A stretch of DNA of 64,000 nt. Source: Excoecaria cochinchinensis. Lineage: Eukaryota; Streptophyta; Magnoliopsida; Malpighiales; Euphorbiaceae. The position numbers and the translations under genes are program-made. Each line of letters begins with the position of its first letter. Positions within the stretch are counted from its first letter, which is position 1. Below the pieces are notes generated by a model. That model saw only the letters and a program-made list of their open reading frames with translations. It was not told the DNA's origin and did no database searches. Shown here in pieces: positions 56,136 to 64,000 of this stretch. The stretch covers positions 26,621,001 to 26,685,000 of the forward strand of contig CANTUQ010000101.1 of assembly GCA_947683425.1 (NCBI GenBank), in the 5' to 3' direction.

Positions 56136-56613
56136 GGGTTAATTTCACTGATGGTTATCGAACTTATACCAAAATTACGCAAAAATAACTAAATAATTTT
56201 TTCTTTCAAAAAATTCATTGAACTTAAAACCATTATACACAAAATTTATTATGAACGGATTTCAGTGTTGACGTTCACCAGAAAATCTAGCTGACAGCCC
56301 ATGTGCACACATGAACTTAAAACCATTTTACTGATGGTTATCGAACTTATATCAAAATTACGCAAAAATAACTAAATAATTTTTTTCTTTAAAAAAAGTT
56401 ATTAAACTTCAAACCATTATACACAAAAGTCATTATAAACAGATTCCGGTTAGATTTTCCGGTGAGAGTCAACGAGGGTCAACACCGGAATCCGTTCATA
56501 ATGACTTTTGTGTATAATGGTTTTAAGTTCAATGACTTTTTTGAAATAAAAAATTATTTAGTTATTTTTGCGTAATTTTGGTATAAGTTCGATAACCATC
56601 AGTAAAATCAACC
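56136..56613. mobile_element. Foldback MITE (Mutator-like)
   Basis: Left end GGGTTAATTTCACTGATGG and inverted right end GGTTGATTTTACTGATGG. Long arms share TTCGAACTTATACC/GGTATAAGTTCGA-type blocks and ACGCAAAAATAACTAAATAA. Flanks TTTATCTTCAT (56125-56135) and TTTATCATCAT (56614-56624) form an 11-bp duplication with one mismatch. An extra copy of the left arm lies inside (about 56325-56420), so three arms are present in total. Confidence 0.7.
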
Positions 56614-56706
56614 TTTATCATCATCATTAACAAACTGTTCTACATTTGCCATATAGTTATCAAATTGATTCATATTCACATTTTTTTATTGTAAAAATTA
56701 AAATGA

Positions 56707-56709
<3 letters not shown>

Positions 56710-56793
<84 letters not shown>
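56710..56793. repeat. (AT)n microsatellite
   Basis: About 42 uninterrupted AT dinucleotides. Confidence 0.97.
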
Positions 56794-56796
<3 letters not shown>

Positions 56797-57184
56797 TTCT
56801 TTTGTAAACTATCATACACAAGAAAGATAATTTCTTGCCCAGGATCTCACTACAAATTTAATTAATAATGTGCTTATGTTTATATAGAGAAAATAATCTC
56901 TACCTACTTATAAACCATATATAGTCAAGTTGTCTATTTTTAGACCTTATAGGAAAGACAAGAACATGTATTTCACTTTCATTTAAAAATTCTGTTTATT
57001 AAAATCTAATCACATTAGTCTAGCTTTTTATCTATTTCAATTTAATTAATCGTAGATCTATGTCACACTGCTTGTAAGTTCAAATCTCTGTGGGGTTTTT
57101 CTTAATTATCATACCAGTTTAGTTTCTGTATTGATGGAATAGGAAATTATAACAAATATAATTTAATATGGAGGTATCATTAAA
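56794..57184. other. AT-rich spacer
   Basis: Nothing recognised. Confidence 0.45.
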
Positions 57185-57669
57185 TAATGGTACCTACCTC
57201 TTGTAGCGCAGTTGCGGAAGCGTCTACAATGATCTCGTTTATTTTTGTTCACTGGCCTGACTTTTATCTACATGCGGGATAATAGCAGCTATTTCACAAT
57301 CTAAAAACCCCCGAAAGATTAAGACAAAAAACAAGCGTGAGTGGGAACGAGCAACCTTGCGGCGTATACGTTTTCTCGTTATCAAATAATGAAGACCTCA
57401 CCTCTATTTATAGAGATTTTAAAAGTTATAGCTCTAACTCTAGTTTAACTCAGACTCTTTTTGAGATAGGATTTGGTAATTCTAATCAGATTAAATAACT
57501 CAATTTAATCTGGATTGAAACTCAATCCATTATAGAGTCATGGGCATATCCCAACTCTATCATCTCCCACTCGCACATGACGGAACACATTCCAGTCTTA
57601 ATCTTCAGTTATACTAGTAAATAATTGTGTGACCAGCATATCTCGAGAGCACTAGTGCTATACACCTGT
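57185..57669 (-). mobile_element. LTR fragment with adjoining internal sequence (Copia-type)
   Basis: The block with GCGCAGTTGCGGAAGCG near 57218, a TATA-like CTCTATTTATAGAG (about 57402-57415), and then ATCATCTCCCACTCGCAC near 57560 is the plus-strand view of an LTR ended by a purine tract (GTGGGAGATGAT on minus). About 100 bp of internal sequence follows. Exact LTR ends are uncertain. It is cut by the Gypsy-type LTR starting at 57670. Confidence 0.45.
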
Positions 57670-58103
57670 TGTAACACCCCGAAATAGCCCTAGAAGAATT
57701 ACAGAATTTTTGTTCAGAAAGATTAGATGTTGAGTGTGAGAGTCCTGTCGCGACAAGCGTCGTGGGCGCGACAGAACCCCTCCGGTTATAGGGTAATTAA
57801 ATTAGAACTCTAGACACATAGCATCGTAGGAGTGTGACAAGTGGCAAGGGATGTAATTGTTTTGCTTAGTTAGTGTGCCAAGTGGCATTGTAGGGAAGTG
57901 ACACATGGCTTTGTAGGGATATGACATGTGGCAAGAGTTGGATATTATTTCATAAAATCAAAAAGAGATTAGAATTGAAAAGAAGATAAACATGTAATTA
58001 ATGGGATAGGTAGCATTTAGTAGCATAGTTAATTTTTGGATTTGCTTTGACCATTTGCCTCTCTCTTTTCTTTTCCCGTTGGTTTCTTTGCTTTGGCCAT
58101 TAT
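57670..58103 (+). mobile_element. 5' part of a Gypsy-type LTR, interrupted
   Basis: It starts TGTAACACCCCGAAATAGCC, the kind of LTR start used by plant Gypsy (Tekay/Del-like) elements. It contains repeated AAGTGGCA/TGACATGTGGCAAG blocks (57830-57945). It is broken at 58103 by the next LTR element, which starts TGTCACACCCC. The remainder would lie beyond the window. Confidence 0.55.
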
Positions 58104-59160
58104 TGTCACACCCCAGAAGTGGCCTAATTGGATTTAGCAATTCTAATTGGACATTTTAGGGCAATTGGGTAATTTATTAGTGAAAGAGGATTATATTGCA
58201 AAGAAATAAAAGTAATTAATTCCAGATTTTTAGTTAGTGAGGAGAAAGTAATTTGACAAGGACTATTTGGTAAAAGAAGAGTGAGTGGATTTGTGAACCT
58301 GTGCATGTGTGTCAAGTGGAGAGTGAGTGTGTGTGCACGTGGGGGAGAGAAAAGAAAGGTCTGAATGTTTTTAGTTTCTGGAAACTAAACACACGAGGTT
58401 TTCTCTCTTTTGCTCTCTCTCACGTTAGCCATCTCTTTCCTCTCCATTTTCTGTTCTTTTTCTCACTTGCATGTGTGTTCATCTGCTGTGAGCTAGGATT
58501 TTGAGCTTTGGTAGAGATTTTCAGAGGTAAGTGGCAGTAGTTTCTGGGTTCTTTTGGTTGTATCACCTTCTGTTTCTCCTTTGGGTTTATAGAGATTCTG
58601 TTCTTGGACTCTGATTGTGGTTTTATCTGTTTGGAAGCATCTGAGGATAAAAGAAAAGAGAAAGGAAAAGGGAAGATTGTGGATTGAGAAGAATTCAGTG
58701 GACGTTTTTGAGCTTCATCATCAGGTTTGGGAGTGTCTGTTCTCTATTAAACTTGGATCCTGCTTGCTGTTTGTTGTCAATATTGACTATGCGTGTTGTT
58801 TATTAAAATGCATGAAATATGTACTATGTATACATGATTCCTGTAGAAAAGAAGGATGTTAAATATGTAAATGAGATGGACATGCACGGGTTTGAATGTG
58901 GAAATCCTGGGAAGTTGATATTCTGACATTGCCTCTGTTTTAATTGTAAAAAAATGTGTTATTTGTGTTATAATTGCTGTGAATGTGCTCTGGAGACTTG
59001 AAGGTAAGTATTTAAATCATGATTGCATGAAAAATAGTTTTAGATAAAGTGGAGTTTTGAATTTTAGAAGTACTCTGTTTTCTTGATTTTCTGGTTTTTC
59101 ACGTTTTCTGGAATTTTTTGAAAATTAGTTTGGAGAAGAAGAAGTCTGTGAGAGGAAGAT

Positions 59161-59300
59161 CACGTGACGTGATGGGACATCACGCCGTGACCTCCCTCCT
59201 TTGGGAAGTCACGTGGCGTGATGAAGCATCACACCGTGACCTTCCTCCCTTTGGGAAGTCGCGACGTGATGGAGCATCACGCCTCGCGACCTCGCCTGTA
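59161..59300. repeat. Three tandem units of about 50 bp, CACGTG/CATCACG-rich
   Basis: Units begin near 59161, 59210 and 59260. Each has (A/G)CGTGATG(G/A)(G/A)(A/G)CATCAC, a short inverted repeat, and ends with CCTTTGGGAAGT. ACGT cores (ACGTG) are typical of plant bZIP sites. The copy in the 3' LTR is at about 63264-63403. Confidence 0.8.
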
Positions 59301-59412
59301 TCCCTGCGTGTTCTCGTGCTTCTTTCCCTCTCCTCTCTGGCGTCACGAGACGTGACTGATGGTCATGGCGTGACTGCCTTGCTCTTCTGCTTGGCGCTCG
59401 CGTGAAGCCTGC

Positions 59413-59446
59413 GTCACGAGACACCACTGCTTAGGTGTCTCGTGAC
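59413..59446. repeat. Perfect 13-bp stem with 8-base loop in the LTR
   Basis: GTCACGAGACACC and GGTGTCTCGTGAC are exact reverse complements around ACTGCTTA. The 3' LTR copy (63516-63549) has the same stem with one loop change. Confidence 0.9.
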
Positions 59447-60372
59447 CAGCCTTCCCCTGCTGCCCTGTTTCCTAAAAACATGATTTTAACTTCTGGTTTA
59501 AAGGATTTTTCAGTACATATCAAATGTTTGGGTTTTACAAATTTGAATTGTATTTTTAATAATTGTTTAATTATGGGATTTGTGACATTAATTAATATTA
59601 ATATACATGATTTATATGTTTATAATTTACATGAGTATGGATTATCTTAATGGGAGATTTAAGTCCTGTTAAACTTCTGTATTTAATATTTATAGTTACA
59701 TGTTTTAAATGTGATCAGTATACCTGTATACTTGGACTATAAATCAGTATTATTTTCAATTCTCATATTGATATTGGTGCTTGAATTGATGAGTTGTGTT
59801 TTTAAGCCTGAATAGTCATAGTGGTGGATAAGTAAGCGCTTATTTAGGTCAGTGTGTGTGTGCAGCTGCTATATGATAAAACGTTATACGTGGGTCCGTT
59901 TGGATCCTTGTTTCGATCCTATTTGGGTCTATATGGATTTAATACGAGACTTCGGTCTCTATATGAAAAATACATGTTTGAGACTCATGTCTCTATATGC
60001 TTGGGGTACTGTGTTCTATCAGTATCCATTTGACCGTATCCACTTCTAGAGAGTATGTAGACTAATCAGGCTATATGTTTAAATGTGTTGCATATGTTGA
60101 AATGCATTGTTGACATGATTACAAGTATATGATGTACATGAATTCTTACATAACTCTATATTATGCGCCTTGAATCTGTATACTTAGAATGATGAGAATT
60201 ATGGATTGTATACTTAATTGCTTGTAATGTATATATTTATGCATGTCAAGTAAGAAATTTAGAGATATGCTTACATGTGATCTTGATGCCTTTGATTTTG
60301 AATCATTAGATTATTATTGTATTGCCATAAATATTGTATTTGCATATTGTTCGTTTGTTTTGTTCCTCCCCA

Positions 60373-60410
60373 CTAAGCGTTATCGCTTAGCACGGGCTCT
60401 TTTCCCGTGC
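60373..60410. repeat. Two back-to-back hairpins in the LTR
   Basis: CTAAGCG-TTAT-CGCTTAG (60373-60390) is followed at once by GCACGGG-CTCTTTT-CCCGTGC (60390-60410), sharing one base. Both stems are perfect 7-bp pairs. The site lies near the likely R/U5 part of the LTR. Confidence 0.85.
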
Positions 60411-60767
60411 AGGTGGCGAGTTTGGATAGGAGTCTGATATCTGCAGGTCGGCCACTAGAAGTCTTTTGGATGAAGTTATGTTGAGTCTTCCGCTGTTATT
60501 TTTGTACATGGCTTGTATAGCAATTAAATGAATCTTTTGTAAAGGAACAAGTATTATTTTTTGTATATGTATTTGCTTACAAGCCTCTTTTTGTAAAACG
60601 ATATTGATATATGTTATATGTAAAAAGGATTTACTATTATATGATTAAAAGTTTCTTTACATCTTATTTGATTTTTGTTTATACATGTGTATATGGATTC
60701 GTTTATATGTGTTTGCTCGCGTGGCACTCCGGTATCCTTCCAACGGGGATGGCGGGGGATTACAGCT

Positions 60768-60780
60768 TGGTATCAGAGCC
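60768..60780 (+). promoter_or_regulatory. Primer-binding site of the gag-only element
   Basis: TGGTATCAGAGCC three bases after the LTR end, complementary to initiator tRNA-Met. Confidence 0.9.
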
Positions 60781-60882
60781 CAGGTTTGGTGGTTCTGAGT
60801 TATGTTGTGATTGTTTTAGTGTAGAGTCGCGTCTATGCATGAGAGTCAGTTTTGTTTAGTGGCCTAATGCATATATCTTATT

Positions 60883-62262
60883 TTGTGTAGTGTTTGTATG
60901 GAGTCGGATCCAAGTGAGTATATGGGCGACACAATGGACAGTGTCTATGTGGGTCGTAGAGATAGTCCGATCCGAGGAGGTGATCCAGTGAGACAGGATA
61001 GGCCTGCACAGGAACCTGCACCAGCTGTGGGTGCAAATAGAGGAGTTGGTTTTGATCCAGCATTAGTGCAAGGGTTACTGCAAGTGGTTGATAGGTTGAC
61101 TGCTCCTAAGGCTCCAATTGAATTGTTAAGAAAAAGAGGAGCAGAGGATTTTCTTGGGACTGCCTTAGATGAATCAGATGTGGCTGAGTTTTGGCTCAAG
61201 AGGGTAGATCGGATTTTGCAAGAGATTAGATATCCCGCGGATCAGAGAGCTTCATGTGCAGTTTCGTTGCTTCAGGGATCAGCATATGATTGGTGGGAGC
61301 TTGTGATGAGGAATCCTCAGCGACCAGCTGAGTTGACATGGGAATATTTCAAGCAAGAGTTTGAGCAAAAGTATGTGACAAAGGCTTATCAAGAAGCTAA
61401 GTGGAGAGAGTTCATTAGTTTGAAGCAGCGGGGTATGACTGTAAGTGAGTATGATAAGGAGTTCAATCGGCTGAGTAAGTATGTGCCCGAGCAGTTGTTG
61501 ACTGGTGAGTTCAGATGTAGACACTTTCTAGAAGGACTTCGTGAGGTGTTCAGAGGTCCTTTGTCTGCTATGATAGTCTTGCAACCAGTGGGGTATTATC
61601 AGCTTGTGGCTGCAGCAATGAAGTTAGAAGAATCTGAGATGGTAAAGCAGAAGATAGCACAGAAGAGGAGAGCACCGGATGGGGGAGTTGCGAGTACTAA
61701 GAAGTCCAAGGGTGCTCCAACCGAGCAAGGAAATAGAGGGACTGTACAAGTACCTTCAGAAGTAGGAAGTGTGGCACCGCATGCTAGTAAAGGAAATCGA
61801 GCACCGGAATGTGAGCATTGTCATAGGCACCATTGGGGTACGTGTCGCAAGATTACAGGCGCATGTTTTAAATGTGGAAGTATGGAGCATCGGTTTGCAA
61901 GTTGCCCTAATCGACAAGAGGACCAGATTCAGCAAGAGACCAGAAGATCAAATGTCATCCAAAGCAATCGTGAAGGAAGTAGAGCCCCGAGAGCACCATC
62001 TGAGACGGTGCAACGACCTGGTGCTACAGAAGATCATAACCGGCATAGGGCGTATGCTATGATTGCGGAAAATGTGACTGTTGCTGCAGGACCTTCGGGT
62101 AAGTGTTTATATGTTAAGTTTTGTTTCGTTTCGGTTTTGGTACTTGAGATGTGTTTGGACAAGCGACGAAATTTCGAGGACGAAATTTTCTTAAGGAGGA
62201 GAGAGTTGTCACACCCCAGAAGTGGCCTAATTGGATTTAGCAATTCTAATTGGACATTTTAG
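60883..62262 (+). CDS. Gag protein of the gag-only Gypsy-type element
   Basis: An intact frame of 459 codons. The likely start is the Met at 60898 (MESDPSEYMGDT), since the five residues before it look like leader. Residues about 70-240 are a retrotransposon gag (capsid) domain: GAEDFLGTALDESDVAEFWL, ADQRASCAVSLLQGSAYDWW, WEYFKQEFEQKYV and YDKEFNRLSKYVPE. Then come a basic, Lys/Arg-rich stretch and a CCHC zinc knuckle CFKCGSMEHRFASC (about residues 328-341). After AAGPSGKC the reading continues into what is normally the untranslated stretch before the 3' LTR and runs 19 codons into the LTR. So the tail is not original gag, and pol was lost by a deletion near 62100. Gag would build the particle; reverse transcription would need enzymes from another element. 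Confidence 0.85.
   Translation: MCSVCMESDPSEYMGDTMDSVYVGRRDSPIRGGDPVRQDRPAQEPAPAVGANRGVGFDPALVQGLLQVVDRLTAPKAPIELLRKRGAEDFLGTALDESDVAEFWLKRVDRILQEIRYPADQRASCAVSLLQGSAYDWWELVMRNPQRPAELTWEYFKQEFEQKYVTKAYQEAKWREFISLKQRGMTVSEYDKEFNRLSKYVPEQLLTGEFRCRHFLEGLREVFRGPLSAMIVLQPVGYYQLVAAAMKLEESEMVKQKIAQKRRAPDGGVASTKKSKGAPTEQGNRGTVQVPSEVGSVAPHASKGNRAPECEHCHRHHWGTCRKITGACFKCGSMEHRFASCPNRQEDQIQQETRRSNVIQSNREGSRAPRAPSETVQRPGATEDHNRHRAYAMIAENVTVAAGPSGKCLYVKFCFVSVLVLEMCLDKRRNFEDEIFLRRRELSHPRSGLIGFSNSNWTF
62192..62206 (+). promoter_or_regulatory. Polypurine tract of the gag-only element
   Basis: AAGGAGGAGAGAG just before TGTCACACCCC of the 3' LTR. Confidence 0.8.
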
Positions 62263-64000
62263 GGCAATTGGGTAATTTATTAGTGAAAGAGGATTATATT
62301 GCAAAGAAATAAAAGTAATTAATTTCAGATTTTTAGTTAGTGAGGAGAAAGTAATTTGACAAGGACTATTTGGTAAAAGAAGAGTGAGTGGATTTGTGAA
62401 CCTGTGCATGTGTGTCAAGTGGAGAGTGAGTGTGTGTGCACGTGGGGGAGAGAAAAGAAAGGTCTGAATGTTTTTAGTTTCTGGAAACTAAACACACGAG
62501 GTTTTCTCTCTTTTGCTCTCTCTCACGTTAGCCATCTCTTTCCTCTCCATTTTCTGTTCTTTTTCTCACTTGCATGTGTGTTCATCTGCTGTGAGCTAGG
62601 ATTTTGAGCTTTGGTAGAGATTTTCAGAGGTAAGTGGCAGTAGTTTCTGGGTTCTTTTGGTTGTATCACCTTCTGTTTCTCCTTTGGGTTTATAGAGATT
62701 CTGTTCTTGGACTCTGATTGTGGTTTTATCTGTTTGGAAGCATCTGAGGATAAAAGAAAAGAGAAAGGAAAAGGGAAGATTGTGGATTGAGAAGAATTCA
62801 GTGGACGTTTTTGAGCTTCATCATCAGGTTTGGGAGTGTCTGTTCTCTATTAAACTTGGATCCTACTTGCTGTTTGTTGTCAATATTGACTATGCGTGTT
62901 GTTTATTAAAATGCATGAAATATGTACTATGTATACATGATTCCTGTAGAAAAGAAGGATGTTAAATATGTAAATGAGATGGACATGCACGGGTTTGAAT
63001 GTGGAAATCCTGGGAAGTTGATATTCTGACATTGCCTCTGTTTTAATTGTAAAAAAATGTGTTATTTGTGTTATAATTGCTGTGAATGTGCTCTGGAGAC
63101 TTGAAGGTAAGTATTTGAATCATGATTGCATGAAAAATGGTTTTAGATAAAGTGGAGTTTTGAATTTTAGAAGTACTCTGTTTTCTTGATTTTCTGGTTT
63201 TTCACGTTTTCTGGAATTTTCTGAAAATTAGTTTGGAGAAGAAGAAGTCTGTGAGAGGAAGATCACGTGACGTGATGGGACATCACGCCGTGACCTCCCT
63301 CCTTTGGGAAGTCACGTGGCGTGATGAAGCATCACACCGTGACCTTCCTCCCTTTGGGAAGTCGCGACGTGATGGAGCATCACGCCTCGCGACCTCGCCT
63401 GTATCCCTGCGTGTTCTCGTGCTTCTTTCCCTCTCCTCTCTGGCGTCACGAGACGTGACTGATGGTCATGGCGTGACTGCCTTGCTCTTCTGCTTGGCGC
63501 TCGCGTGAAGCCTGCGTCACGAGACACCACTGCTTGGGTGTCTCGTGACCAGCCTTCCCCTGCTGCCCTGTTTCCTAAAAACATGATTTTAACTTCTGGT
63601 TTAAAGGATTTTCCAGTACATATCAAATGTTTGGGTTTTACAAATTTGAATTGTATTTTTAATAATTGTTTAATTATGGGATTTGTGACATTAATTAATA
63701 TTAATATACATGATTTATATGTTTATAATTTACATGAGTATGGATTATCTTAATGGGAGATTTAAGTCCTGTTAAACTTCTGTATTTAATATTTATAGTT
63801 ACATGTTTTAAATGTGATCAGTATACCTGTATACTTGGACTATAAATCAGTATTATTTTCAATTCTCATATTGATATTGGTGCTTGAATTGATGAGTTGT
63901 GTTTTTAAGCCTGAATAGTCATAGTGGTGGATAAGTAAGCGCTTATTTAGGTCAGTGTGTGTGTGCAGCTGCTATATGATAAAACGTTATACGTGGGTCC
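62207..64000 (+). mobile_element. 3' LTR of the gag-only element (cut by the window end)
   Basis: Same start as the 5' LTR and collinear with it for all 1794 visible bases. About seven differences are seen, for example TCCAG/TTCAG near the start, CTGCTT/CTACTT, and GCTTAGG/GCTTGGG. Confidence 0.92.

Larger units (their letters stand above)
58104..60764 (+). mobile_element. 5' LTR of the gag-only element
   Basis: 2661 bp, TGTCACACCCCAGAAG to GCGGGGGATTACA. It includes a GC-rich ACGTG/CACG repeat block (59161-59450), a 13-bp perfect stem-loop (59413-59446) and two adjacent hairpins (60373-60410). Small open frames inside it recur in the 3' LTR and show no coding features. Confidence 0.92.
58104..64000 (+). 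mobile_element. Gypsy-type gag-only LTR element (TR-GAG-like), truncated by the window end
   Basis: 5' LTR 58104-60764, internal region 60765-62206 (1442 bp), and 3' LTR from 62207 to past the window end. The internal region has a primer-binding site, one gag frame and a purine tract, but no protease, RT, RNase H or integrase. The visible 1794 bp of the 3' LTR differs from the 5' LTR by about seven bases, all transitions, so it is a recent insertion. The left half of a target duplication would be ATTAT (58099-58103). Confidence 0.9.

Noticed and set aside
58301..58862. Small open frames repeated at 62404-62965
   Set aside because: They are part of the two LTRs, with no coding signature; identity between copies reflects LTR identity.
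59118..59427. Open frames on both strands in the GC-rich LTR block
   Set aside because: Simultaneously open on both strands due to the ACGTG/CATCACG repeats; no domain.

Overview
The window is plant nuclear DNA, most likely from a eudicot. Supporting signs are the AT-rich background, plant CACTA (En/Spm) transposons with TNPD/TNPA-type genes, Copia and Gypsy LTR retrotransposons primed by initiator tRNA-Met, and a plant LRR receptor-like protein. I cannot name the species. Only one host gene looks intact: an 882-residue receptor-like protein (RLP) on the minus strand at 15820-18468. A second host-derived piece is a fragment of argininosuccinate synthase at 8058-8245. Almost everything else is mobile DNA or its debris.

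Layout. 1-4524: AT-rich sequence, a hAT-like tail, an LTR scrap, and a 5'-truncated Copia element with its 3' LTR (family P). 4525-9450: debris, a half MITE, CT-rich and repeat-rich stretches, the argininosuccinate synthase fragment, and a decayed CACTA-like end. 9450-11513: a decayed Ale-type Copia 3' half whose LTR is interrupted by CACTA A (11514-13513, exactly 2000 bp). 14601-15110: a solo Copia LTR with a perfect 5-bp target duplication. 15820-18468: the RLP gene. 18599-27837: CACTA B, 9.2 kb, carrying a spliced TNPA-like gene with no disruption and a TNPD transposase gene with a single premature stop. 30343-32558: CACTA C, non-coding. 33905-40634: CACTA D, an internally deleted relative of B. 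41999-42738: a hAT-like non-autonomous element.

43493-54947 is a nest. The outer Copia element has its two LTRs in opposite orientation yet is flanked by a perfect CATAT target duplication. Two further Copia elements sit inside it. Q (43806-49145, minus, TSD GTAGG) has one continuous gag-pol frame broken only by four nonsense codons. A second family P element (49859-53918, plus) lacks the integrase core. 57185-64000 holds pieces of two further LTR elements and a very young Gypsy-type element (58104 to beyond the window end) with 2.66-kb LTRs and only a gag gene between them.

How the parts relate. CACTA B could in principle supply TNPA-like protein, and possibly transposase if its stop were suppressed or supplied from elsewhere, to C and D, which share its termini and subterminal repeats. 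The 3' end of B lies 130 bp upstream of the RLP start codon, leaving a TATA-like box and two W-box cores between the transposon and the gene. The Copia and Gypsy copies are structurally or mutationally defective as read here.
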